A model generated the notes under the pieces. It did not search any database and was not told the DNA's origin. It saw nothing but the letters and a program-made list of their open reading frames with translations. 64,000 nt of DNA from Wolfiporia cocos (Eukaryota; Basidiomycota; Agaricomycetes; Polyporales; Phaeolaceae), in the NCBI GenBank assembly GCA_029448655.1, contig JACCLO010000031.1, positions 1 through 64,000 on the forward strand. Direction: 5' to 3'. Of this stretch, positions 24,082 through 34,306 are shown in pieces. The translations under genes and the position numbers were made by a program. Position 1 is the stretch's first letter. Every line of letters begins with the position of its first letter.

Positions 24082-24120
24082 TTACCCCCTCTTCAGGTTT
24101 CATTGTCCCTAATGGAACGA

Positions 24121-27100
24121 TTACTTTCCTGTGGAGCCGAATCCACCAGTACCGCGCTCGGATTTAATCTTTTCAAAGTAAGATTTTCCGTGTAGCGTAA
24201 TGTGCGGGTCCTTAGCAACTTCGCAGATGAGCTGAGCAATCTTATCACCGGCCCGAATATCGATAGATATGTCCGAGTGGTTCCGAAGAATGATGATTAC
24301 TTCGCCTTGATAATCGTGGTCGATAACGCCACCCATTACGTCTATGCCTTTTCGGGCAAGGCTAGAGCGGGGGGCGATACGTCCGTAAGTGCCGAAAGGT
24401 ACCTGGATCTTCAGTTTGGTGTTGTATTCTGTCTGCCCGTGAGCTGGCAGAACATCACCTGTTGCAGTGTACAGGTCAAATCCAACCGAGTCCTTGGTTC
24501 CTTTTTCCGGCATTCGGCCGCCTTCACCAACTACGATTTTCAAGTCCGCGTTTTGGTTAATGTCAGCTGACATCCATCCCCCGTCGGGGTGTCTAACCAT
24601 GCGCTGCTTAGGATCCTTCGCAAATTCTTTGCGATACTGCGGCCAGTCGTCTGGCCACGTGCATTCATCGGCTTCCCAGTCGTCGCTGTCAGGGTCGAAG
24701 ACGTGAACTGCTTCTTTCCTTCTAGCTGATCGCCTGAGGGGAACATCCTGCATTGGAATGGCGTGTGAAGCCTTGTATTCTTGCAGAATGTCATATGCCG
24801 TGTTGAGATCGGCTTCGCGTACCCAGGAGTCGTCATTGATACCGAATCCTTTCCATCGGATTCTGTATTCGACTCTTCCTGCGCGGAGACGATGATCTAA
24901 GATCTTCTCAACTTCCCATAATTCCTCGCCATCGACCATTTCTGGTTGAGGCTCTGGTTTTTTCTGATGCACCGGGTCCTTGTACATGACCAACTTGGAA
25001 GCGTGGAATACTGGGTGATAAGCCCTGTATTGCTCGTCCATGTGTACCCTAAAGGTGACCGGAGATAATTGTTCAATTATCTTAAATGGTCCCAAATAGC
25101 GTGGACTAAGACTTCTTCCGGAGTCTTGCCAGCTACGGGCGTCAACGAGTACTTTATCGCCGACTTTAAACGGTACCGAGCGCTTGTGTTGATCATAGTA
25201 CCAAGACCAGCGTTCAGCAGCCAATTTCATTGCTGCCTTAGCTTGTACTTGTGCTGACCATCTGGCGTAAGCAAATTGATTTAAATCCGAGTATTGCGTC
25301 GGCTTCAAATCCGTAGGTCCTGCATTGGGATGCCTTCCTAGTTCGACGAAGAATGGACTATTCTTGGTCGTCTCGCTAGCCGCGTTATTGTACGCAAACT
25401 CTGCCGTGGGGAGATAGAACACCCAGTTATCTTTTTGGATAACGTCGATGTAGCATCGTAGGTATTGTTCTAGAATTTGGTTAATTCTCTCCGTTTGGCC
25501 GTCCGCTTGCGGGTGGTAGGCTGTCGTCATCGACCTCTGAATTCCCAATTGCTCGCACCATCCCTTGAATAACTCGGAAGAGAATTGCGGTCCTCTATCC
25601 GAAATGATATGTTTCGGAAGTCCGTGGTTCGGATAAATCCGAAGGTACAGGAGGTTTGCTAATTCCTTTGCCGAGATATTGTCTGACGTGGGAATGAAGT
25701 GTGCGCGCTTGGTCAATCGGTCCACTACTACCATAATAGCAGTGAATTGTTTGAATTCGCCGCTAGGCGGTAAGTGAACGATAAAGTCGATTGTGATTGT
25801 GTCCCAGGGTGCTTCCGGTACTGGGAGCGGTTGCAGGGGTCCATACGGGGTCTGGTTGCGGTTCTTCATGCGCTGGCATGTGTCACAACCTTCCACGTAT
25901 TGCTTCACCATCGTGGTCATTCCAGGCCACCAGTAATTACGTGATAGAAGTTCATAGGTCTTCCATCGTCCGAAGTGTCCGGCAGTCACATGGTCATGAT
26001 GTAACTCCAGAATCTTCGTGCGCAATTCCTTAGGCTCTTTTGGAACGTACACTTTTCCTCGTCTGAGGAGTAATCCGGCCTCCATGTTCCATTCCTGGAG
26101 ATCTTTACCGAATTCCTTGGGACCACTTTTCAGTAGTTCCTGGTAATCCTTTGGTAATCTGATCGTCCATGAGGGCTTGTCGGATTTGTCTGAGAAGGTC
26201 CTCGTCGCCTGATTGTATCTCCTGCTGTGACGCTTCTAGCGCCCTAACCGTGAAGTATTCCGGTTTCAGCAAAATTTGATCGCGATTGTCGAGTTCCACC
26301 CCCTCTTCATGGTCTGGCCTCCGTGACAGAGGATCAGCCGTAAGCATTGTTTTACCGGGTTTGTGACACATGGTGAAGTTGAACCTTGTCAGGTAAAGAC
26401 TCCAACGTGCCTGTCTCCGGGTTAGCCGTTGTGCCGATTTGAAATATGTCAGATTGAGATGATCCGACCATACTTCGAATTTGTGTGGATGTCCTTCGAG
26501 GTAATGTCTCCATTCCTCTAGAGCGCGGATGATTGCAAGCAACTCCTTATCGTAAATCTCATAGTTCCTTTCGGGTGCTGATAGAGATTTCGAGTAAAAG
26601 GCTACCGGGTGCCAGAGCTTATCCTCCGAAGAGTATTGTGATAGCACTGCACCAGTTGCGTAATCGGAAGAATCCGCTTCCACGCGGAACGGGGACTCCT
26701 GATCTGGGATCCGGAGTATTGGAGCCGATGTGAAAGCTTCCTTGAGAGTTTGGAAGGCTTCCGCTTGTTCGGGTCCCCAGTTCCACTGCGTGTTTTTCTT
26801 GGACAGTTCGGTTAACGGCTTAACCACTTTGGAGAAGTCCTTAATGAACCGACGGTAGTAGTTGGCGAAGCCAACAAAGGCCTGGACGTCCTTCACCTTG
26901 GCAGGTGTAGGCCAGTCCATTACGCCGGCTACCTTCTTAGGGTCCATTTCGACTTTTCCTTTGGAAATGATCATTCCCAGGTATTCAATACTGCTTTGTT
27001 CGAAGAAGCACTTTTCAGGCTTCGCGAACAAGTCGTTGTCTTGCAAGATTTGTAATACTTGCTTGACGATACGACGGTGTTCCAGCAGGTCGTTTCCGAA

Positions 27101-28300
27101 CACAAGGATGTCGTCTAGGTAGACAATGACCTTTCCTTCTCTGATAAGGTCACCTAGGAATATCGTTCATCATGTGTTGGAACGTGCTGGGTGCATTACA
27201 AAAACCGAAGTACATGACTACAGCTTCGTAAAGGCCGTTAGGCGTAATGAATGCGGTCTTCCATTCATCTCCCTCCTTGATTCTTACGTTGTTGTAACCC
27301 CAACGCAAGTCGAGCTTCGTAAATATCGAAGCCTGGCTAAGCTTATCGATAAGCTCGTCTATGCGTGGGAGAGGGTACCTGTTTTTAATGGTCAAGTCGT
27401 TTACTTTTCGGTAATCGACTACCATTCGGGCTCCGCCGTCTTTTTTAGGGACGAAGAAGACCGGACTCGCGATCGGGGATTTCGAGTGTCGGATGTAGCC
27501 CTTCCGTAACTCTTCCTGAATCCACTGATCTAGCGAGTTCGCTTCCTGAGGAGACATCTTGTATGCCTTACTCGGGGGCGGTAGTACCGCGTCATCGGGG
27601 AAGTCGATGGCGTGGTCGTATGGTTTCCGTTCGGGCATCCTTTCGGATGCGCGTTGAGAAAATACCGTGGGACCAAACTCCTGGTATTCCTCCGGAACCA
27701 AGGATTTCCATTTCTGGAGATCCGCATCTGTCAGGAATTCATCATCCGACTTCTCCGTTATCGACTGAATGGCGTCGATAAGGAGTTCCGTTCCTTCGTC
27801 AAGGGTGTTCACCCAAGCGACAAAGGGATTCTCAGGCTCCTCTAAGCCGAGAAAATCTATTGGAAAGTCGTTGATGATCTGATAGATGTTGCGGGGTTCG
27901 ATTTCGTCTTCTTCCTCAGAAATCGAAACCCGTTTGCCATGTTTGCATTTTTCCGTACACCGATATGTGAAGGTTCCTTCCGGCCAGTTGAAGTCCGGGT
28001 TGTGTTTCAGGAACCAGTCATATCCGAGGATCACATCCGCATTCTGTACGTCCATTACGTACAAGAATTCGGTGGACTTGTGTTCCTCGTGCACCATATA
28101 AGCTTTTACTGCCATATTGATATTACCGGCGGTATTAGAGGTACCGTCGGCGTTGCGAATCTCGAGGGGGAAGGTAGTTTCTGAGTGACTAACTTCTCCT
28201 CGTGTACGAGTTTCTTATCTATGACGCTTATTGATGCACCGGTGTCGATTAATGCCATGGCGTTTACTTTCTTTCCATATACCCACAGTTCCTACTTCGA
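24121..28300 (-). pseudogene. Gypsy element B pol: protease, RT, RNase H, integrase, chromodomain, dUTPase
   Basis: The order from 28300 downward is a retropepsin with MALIDTGAS near 28240, then RT with the YLDD box. RNase H has EADSSDYATGA, and the integrase finger has HHDHVTAGHFGRWKTY and CDTCQRMK. The DDE core, chromodomain (WEVEKILDHR..YRIRWKGF) and dUTPase follow; the dUTPase has all five motifs (SVGFDLYT, PRSSLARKG, GGVIDHDYQGEV, RAGDKIAQLI, RGTGGFGSTGK). Three single-base frameshifts break it: near 28170 (after the protease), near 27163 (before YLDD) and near 26150 (between RNase H and integrase). The last frame (24121-26085, 654 codons) is intact and carries integrase through dUTPase. 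The stop lies 40 bp from the 3' LTR. Confidence 0.92.
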
Positions 28301-28601
28301 TAGAGAAATGATTTATTGTCGTCTCGAGAATCAGTTTCCATGTACATTATACAAAGTAAAAACTTTCAGCGCGGTGGGGTCAGGATGAAAGTATTGTACA
28401 GGAGGGGCACGTGTAGCTAGTGTCCGAGTCCTCCGGGCAAAGTCCATTGCCGAGTTGCCGAATATACCGAGATGGGATACCGGGTGACGTACGACCGCCT
28501 TATCTTCCCACAAGATAAGGGGTCTCTGTGAAGCCTCTTCGTAGAGGTGCGCTTCTTCGGGGCGCTGTACACTCCCAGCCGCTGCGGGGCTGGTGTGTTC
28601 T

Positions 28602-29554
28602 TCACAGAACGTCTTCGAGACGTGTGGTTGGGGCGAGGGGAACCGAGATGGTCCCGACATTGGCGATGGTGGTGGCGGGGGCCGATGTTCCTGCTGAGCT
28701 TGAGTCAGCCGTCACTTCTTCCCAGATCGTTCGGGCACGATACGTCTTGCCATCCACGGGGGGCGCCGAGTACGGCTTCTTGCCAGAAGCCTGTCCCTTT
28801 CCACTACCCGAAGGAGCAGCCGTGGTCTTTCCAGACGCGGCAGCTGCATCCTTCGCCCTTTGTTGTTCGGCCCGCTGAGCGGCAGGCATGAACGTTCCCG
28901 CAGCCTTGTCCGCGGCAAGCTTAGGACACTTGTTGAAGTAGTGTCCCGTCTGCTTGCAGTAGGTGCAGACGGCGTTGGCGGTGTCGGCGGGGGCTTTGGC
29001 GGGCGCCTTTCCCTTGTCCTTCTTTTTCTCCGACTTCTTTGCAGAAGCGGAGGACGTCTCCTTCTTTTCGGCAGGAGCCGAGTCCTTCTTGCCGGCCTTC
29101 TCGAAGATCGAACCCTTGATCTTGTCTGGATATGACGTTTGGTACATTTCCAGGGCGAAGTCGATGAGGGGCTCGATGTCGGTCGGGGCCTTGAAGAACG
29201 GGGTCTTACCGAGGACGTTTAAGGTGTCCTTAACCTTTTCTGGGAGAGTCTCGGTGAATTCCCACACCAGAGTCTCGTTGGCGGTTTCGGAGAGATGGCC
29301 AAGGGTGCGGAACCGTTCGCAGTAATTGAAGTAGTTTGATTCTGCCAATTCCTTCCCCTTCGTGCCGTAGTAGCCGCGAATTTCCTTCTTCGCGATCTCC
29401 TTATCCGTCATCTTCCCATATTGCACCATTACGGATTTGGTGAAGTCCTCCCAGGTGCCGAGAGGTTCACCGTTTCCTGCCTTCTTGATGAGAGGCGAGA
29501 AAAACTTGTATGCATCCCCTGTGACGCGGAAGAGGGCCGTGGTGATACGGTCAT
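28602..29554 (-). pseudogene. Gypsy element B gag, N-terminus cut by LTR
   Basis: The capsid-like part includes FNYCERFRTLGHLSE, ETLPEKVKDTLNVLG and a lysine/alanine-rich linker. It is followed by a zinc knuckle, CTYCKQTGHYFNKC (CX2CX4HX4C), and a basic tail. The open frame continues upstream of the first Met at 29429 (FFSPLIKKAGNGEPLGTWED) to 29554, where the LTR at 29555 begins. The first part of gag and the 5' LTR are therefore absent. The gag frame ends at 28602 and pol continues in another frame, as is usual for gag-pol with frameshifting or decay. Confidence 0.85.
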
Positions 29555-30109
29555 TGTCACAAACTTTCCTAGGTGGATACGTAACATCCCTCGCTATAGG
29601 TATTATAGGCGCCGCTAGGTGCGCGCGCGCTTCCCTGATCCTCAGCCACCTCCAGCCCCTGTCCAGGACTCTATCTAGATCATCTGACCATAGGTTAGTG
29701 CTGTAGGGTAGCGCGCGCCTCAGGTACTGTCACAATGGTCACACTCGTTACATGCTCGTTACCTAGCACATGACTCAGTAGCTACATGGTGCACAGACCA
29801 TTAGTTTAGGGTGGTCTCGGTAGTAGATACTAGCGTGTATAAGTACGACGGAATGAGGTCTTACAACCTCATTCCTAAGATTCTCGACAACTGGGCATAG
29901 CCCCTTACTCTCACCTCTTTGTGCGCGACTCTGGCCGGGGGCCTAGCTCGTCTTGCTTGACTGTGCGCGCCTCAACATGTCGACTCTAGGAGTCCCTCTT
30001 TAGGGTACAGCCGACAAGTTCACCGCTGCTGCGGTTGCGCACCGCCCTGTAGGGCGTGTTAGGATTCCCTCTGTAGTACAGAGTCCCACAAACGTGTAAG
30101 TTTGTGTCA
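29555..30109 (+). repeat. LTR, family C
   Basis: It begins TGTCACAAACTTTCCTAGG and ends AGTTTGTGTCA, matching the solo LTR at 34805-35364. GTATAAGTACGAC is followed by the hairpin GAATGAGGT-CTTACA-ACCTCATTC (29851-29874) and ATTCTCGAC. The 5-bp flanks GTCAT and CCTTT do not match, so this is not a clean insertion. Confidence 0.85.
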
Positions 30110-31497
30110 CCTTTCTTCATACTGTCTGAGGGTGCACACCAGTCTTACTGCTGAGTTATTCACTTGCTCATCTGGGATGCACCATTGGCAACACATGTCG
30201 CCACCTCAGCAATGAGGTCACCCTGGTCACCACTGCATTCCTCTGATGGTACCCTTGTGGATGTGTTGGATTCCCCGGCAGGGCTGGTCCCACAGACCTA
30301 TGTAAGTCTGTGTCACATCTCTCTACCCTTTAAGTATGTACATGGGAGCGCAACATGTCTACCCTTAAGTGCTGGCCTGTGTGCAGCACCATCCTAACGG
30401 CTGAGGTAAGAGAGTATGTAAGCGAGCATGTAACTACTGTAGTGACAGGGAGTGACCATAATGTGAGTGATGCATGGGTGCGCACTACCCCGGAGTGCCT
30501 ATCTACGGGGTCAGGTGGTCATTGCCAGAGCGCCATTACTGGCATCTCTATCCCTATGCCACATGACTCAGCACCATTACTGGTGCCTTGTCATCTATGC
30601 TTACCCCTATGCTTACGTTTACGTGCATGGACTCTGGGGCTTTTGGGCAAGCTCTTAGGTACTGGTGCACCCACATGTACTTATGCACTGGCATGAGGAC
30701 TTACATCCTCATGTCTAGCATTCTTGACATTAGGGTAATGACACCCTCTTTCATGCTGTCTACTGGGCTGCCACTCTGCTCTTAGTTCACGACATGCTAG
30801 TCTGGGGATGTCAGACCTTGCCAACCCGCCATACTGCCAACAAGACTGCTCGTTGCCCTGCCTTCCCTTGACGCCATGGGGCCTGGGACCTGTCATGGTC
30901 TATGTCACAGAATGCCCAGAGGGGCATTCCTAGGACAATTCACTCCTCGCTATCACAGTATGGGCACTGCTATGTGCACGCGTGCCCCTCTCTGCTTAGT
31001 TACTTCACATCATCCCTTGATGCCAGTAGAATCACCTGACCCAGTAGATTAGTGCTAGTCAGGCAGCACACGTATCAGGTACTCACGTTCATGGTCACCA
31101 CTGTAGTCACATGTAGCATTACAGTCACCCTTAGTTATGGCGCACAGGCCTGTACTTTAGGGCATCCCTACATATGCTCCTGTCATGTACTTAAGTAGAT
31201 GACAGATGGGGCTTATCCCCATCTTTTGGATTTTCAGCAATGGGCTTAGGCCCCTCTCTTGCATCTTGCTGTGGGTCTGCACCAGTCATACTACTGAGTT
31301 CTCTACTCGCTCATCTGGGGGCTTGCCTTCGTAGGCATAAGGTGACTCTGTTTAACCCTGCATAACTTGGGTGGCACCTCGATAGGTGTGTAGGGTTCCC
31401 AGCAGGGCCAGTCCCACAGACATTTGTGAGTCTGTGTCAGTCTATTGGAGATATTCCCTGGCTATGGGCCAGTCCCACAGATGGTACATCTGTGTCA
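30110..31497 (+). repeat. Cluster of diverged family C LTR fragments
   Basis: At least three LTR 3' ends of the type GTCCCACAGAC..GTCTGTGTCA occur near 30322, 31439 and 31497. Two promoter hairpins, GCATGAGGA-CTTACA-TCCTCATGT (30691-30714) and AGATGGGG-CTTAT-CCCCATCT (31204-31224), mark separate copies. The pieces lie in one orientation and appear nested or tandem. No protein is encoded. Confidence 0.65.
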
Positions 31498-31735
31498 GCA
31501 TGCATGCTCCTGATCATCAAGTTGAAGATCATCATCTCCAATGTTGATCTGGGCCTTGAGCTCAAATGGCCCTACAATCTTACCCATCACTGTCTCCATA
31601 AACTCCTTCAACAACATAACATCAGTCTCAGCTTCATCATCTTCCTCATCATTGAGAGCCTTCCACTTTGTGTGTCTTTGTTCATTTTCCTTGTACATGC
31701 ACTCTCAGCTTTTTTGCATGGCCTTCTAGGCAGGT
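31498..31735 (-). pseudogene. Unidentified acidic protein fragment, cut by LTR
   Basis: Read on the minus strand, a possible acceptor (TGCCTAG) is followed by a frame with ENEQRHTKWKALNDEEDDE and KEFMETVMGKIVGPFELKAQ. It runs to the edge of the LTR cluster at 31497. One TGA (CGA-type position, before ECMYKE) interrupts it. The family is not recognised; the charge pattern and clean frame suggest a real exon. Confidence 0.4.
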
Positions 31736-32248
31736 CTTAGACATCATGGGTAATGTATGCAGGCATGCAGGATGGAAGGAGGTCACTGGCTAATGTTGCC
31801 ACAAGTCTTGCCTGCTTACAATTTCCTGCTGATTCATCACTTATAATTTTTATCTAAATGTGAGAAAATACTCTGAGCGTGAGAACAATTATTGCTCTAT
31901 TACTTTCAGTTAAAGGTCGGCATGGTGCATGCTAAGCGCCCATCTGCAGTGTCGGTGCACCAGCCACAGTGGAGTTTGAAAAGGTCATGCAAACTTGCTG
32001 GGACATTAACCTCAAGTCTGGCTCATATTGGATGTCAAGGTGCACTTGTGGGTGTGGCCCTTACCCTTGCTGCCCAATGGGACCAAGAATGGCTGTGGTG
32101 TGGGGGCGGAGACGGCAGAGAAGGTCAAGGAGATGTCTCAGACACTATCCTGTGCAGTGCCCAGGCACACTTAATCTTGTTTCCAGTGCTGGGTGGAGGT
32201 GGGGGCAGAGGTGAGGTCGGACACAAGGCAGTGCACTCAGTCTCACAG
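31736..32248. repeat. Dispersed repeat shared with 34.1 kb, no gene
   Basis: The region from 31928 (GCTAAGCGCCCATC...) through GCAAACTTG near 31997 recurs in diverged form at 34098-34157. This suggests a duplicated segment or shared repeat. No coding region is supported. Confidence 0.4.
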
Positions 32249-32716
32249 TGTCACAAATTTTGAGGCTAGGCGCCTGGCTGGGCATTTACTCAGGATTTGC
32301 CCTCTGCGTGGGTCGAACGCATTGACTGATGCACAGGAAGTCACGTGACATGGAGATTAGATAAGGAGTCGTTGATTAGGGATTGCGGACCGTCCTCCCC
32401 GCCGGGCCGCTCACATGATGTAGTTGTAGATGACACCTTATGGCATGACGATCACGACGTCGTGCATGGCCCCCTTTAGGGTGGGCCGCGACTCAGTAGT
32501 TACGCCATCTCTACATGTATATATACTACGTCATCTGAGGGTTACACCTCAGACTTGTTCTTCTCGATGTATGGGTGATAGCCCTCCTCTCTTGATCACT
32601 ACAGCATGCTGCCTGACTCCGCCTCGCCTTGTCTCAACAACTCGGCGTTGTACCCTGGGTCTTAGTACTTATAGGGGTAGGATAGGGATAGAGGTATGCC
32701 AGTCAAGTTTGTGTCA
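32249..32716 (+). repeat. Solo LTR (family C-like), TSD CACAG
   Basis: This 468-bp LTR begins TGTCACAAATTTTGAGG and ends CAAGTTTGTGTCA. Both flanks are CACAG (32244-32248 and 32717-32721). GTATATATACTACG is followed by the hairpin TCTGAGG-GTTACA-CCTCAGA (32534-32553) and TTCTTCTCGA. The exact duplication shows an intact insertion later reduced to a solo LTR. Confidence 0.9.
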
Positions 32717-33060
32717 CACAGCATTTCAGTACAATGTACAATACAATCATACAAATGATAGCATCACTTCATGAGGATTGTTTTAGCTGAGCTATATGCA
32801 GGTGCAATATGATGCAGGCAAGCACCTGGGCATGATAAATTCACTGTGGCAATCCAGTGTTGGAACATCCAGGCAAGTGCGTATCCGATTGCCGGCTGGG
32901 TATACCATGCAGTGACACTAGCATACTTGAACAAGTCAGAAAGATGTGCCTTAGAGATAAGGGTACCCCTTATTATTGTAGAATTTAGGCTGTACATGCT
33001 TTGCATGTTTGCCTCCCCACCCCAAGGATGAGACAAACCACTGTCCAACATTGTTGTTTC

Positions 33061-33919
33061 TAGTGATGTGCCAGGCCCAGCCTGGCTCAAAAGCCCTGGC
33101 TTTGGCCTGGCTTGGACAGCCCACAGCTTTTCAAAACCTCAGGCTGGGCCCTCATTGACGGCTCACGGCTTGGCCCAGCCTAGGCCCCGGCTCGACCATG
33201 GCCTACTACTGCTAAGATAATCATCACTTTAGCTTCAGAGCTTGAGATTCACCTTTGCCAAACCTTTCCCAGATGAAATAGAACCTTGAATCCTCCTGTC
33301 ACAGATTTAACTGGCAGTCCCAGACCAGTGTCTGTGGAGACATACGTCTAACACCCCTTAGCCAAAAGGGCCACTATAACAGCTCAGCTGTTATAGGCAG
33401 GACACGCTATATGTGTAGTTCATATTCCCACGCTAGGCACTTATATTGCACCGTTGAGTATTTGGCTTAATACTTGGCATGGTTGGCCTTTCTGGTATTA
33501 TATGTGCCACCTGGGATTCCAACCCCAGATATTCCGTGACACCTCCAATCTATAGTAGGATTAAGTGTGAAATAATCACTCACCAGTGCAGCATTCAGTA
33601 GCGTGCCTGCCATATGGGGAATCATATAGGCACCCAAAAGTGAGCGGCAGGCTTCAATGTTGAGGACTTGACTTTTCTGTAGTTTTAAATAAACAAGATA
33701 GGTGCACAATGATTGAGTTGAGCATATAACTGGCCTGTATGGGCTTATATTGTGCCTGCCAGATATTGTAGCCATTAAGATCCCTAGGCCGGGGCTCAAC
33801 AGCTTGGCCCGGCCTGGCCTGTATCTCAGGCCAGGCCCTGGGCCATCTCAAGCCATGCTGTAAAGCCCAGCTTGGCCCGGCCTGGCTCATGGCCCAAAGC
33901 TGGGCCTGGCACATCACTA
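33061..33919. mobile_element. hAT-type MITE, 8-bp TSD GTTGTTTC
   Basis: The terminal inverted repeats are TAGTGATGTGCCAGGCCCAG on the left and its complement ending GGCCTGGCACATCACTA on the right. They are flanked by identical 8-bp GTTGTTTC (33053-33060 and 33920-33927), as expected for the hAT superfamily. Subterminal regions are packed with GGCCTGGC-like motifs in both orientations, a typical transposase-binding pattern. The 859-bp element has no transposase. Its interior holds a perfect palindrome near 33374 (TATAACAGCT/AGCTGTTATA) and may carry another nested repeat. Confidence 0.9.
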
Positions 33920-34306
33920 GTTGTTTCTTGCACCGCTCACTTCGTTCGCTCTCTTTCACGCGATCCCGACGCTTGCTTCAACAATCCAGGTCCTAGTGGT
34001 GGCACCTGCTAGTGAAGCTTGCACCTATTCCATCCAATAGAGACTGGGAGGAGAGAGGGGGCAGGGCGGGGGAGGAGGGCTGCTCGAGGACGGGGCGCAC
34101 GCTAAGCGCCCATCCACAGTCAGCCACAGCGGAGTTCGAAAAGGCCATGCAAACTTGAAGTCCCTGATCTCCCGCTCTCGTTCTCTCGTGACGACGGGAC
34201 ATTATAAACTCAAGTGTAAGACCCTGCCATCATGTAGCAGGATTAACTACCCTTCAGCTAACACTCGTATCAGTGATAACGATAACGAAGAGGTCGCCAC
34301 ACCGAA

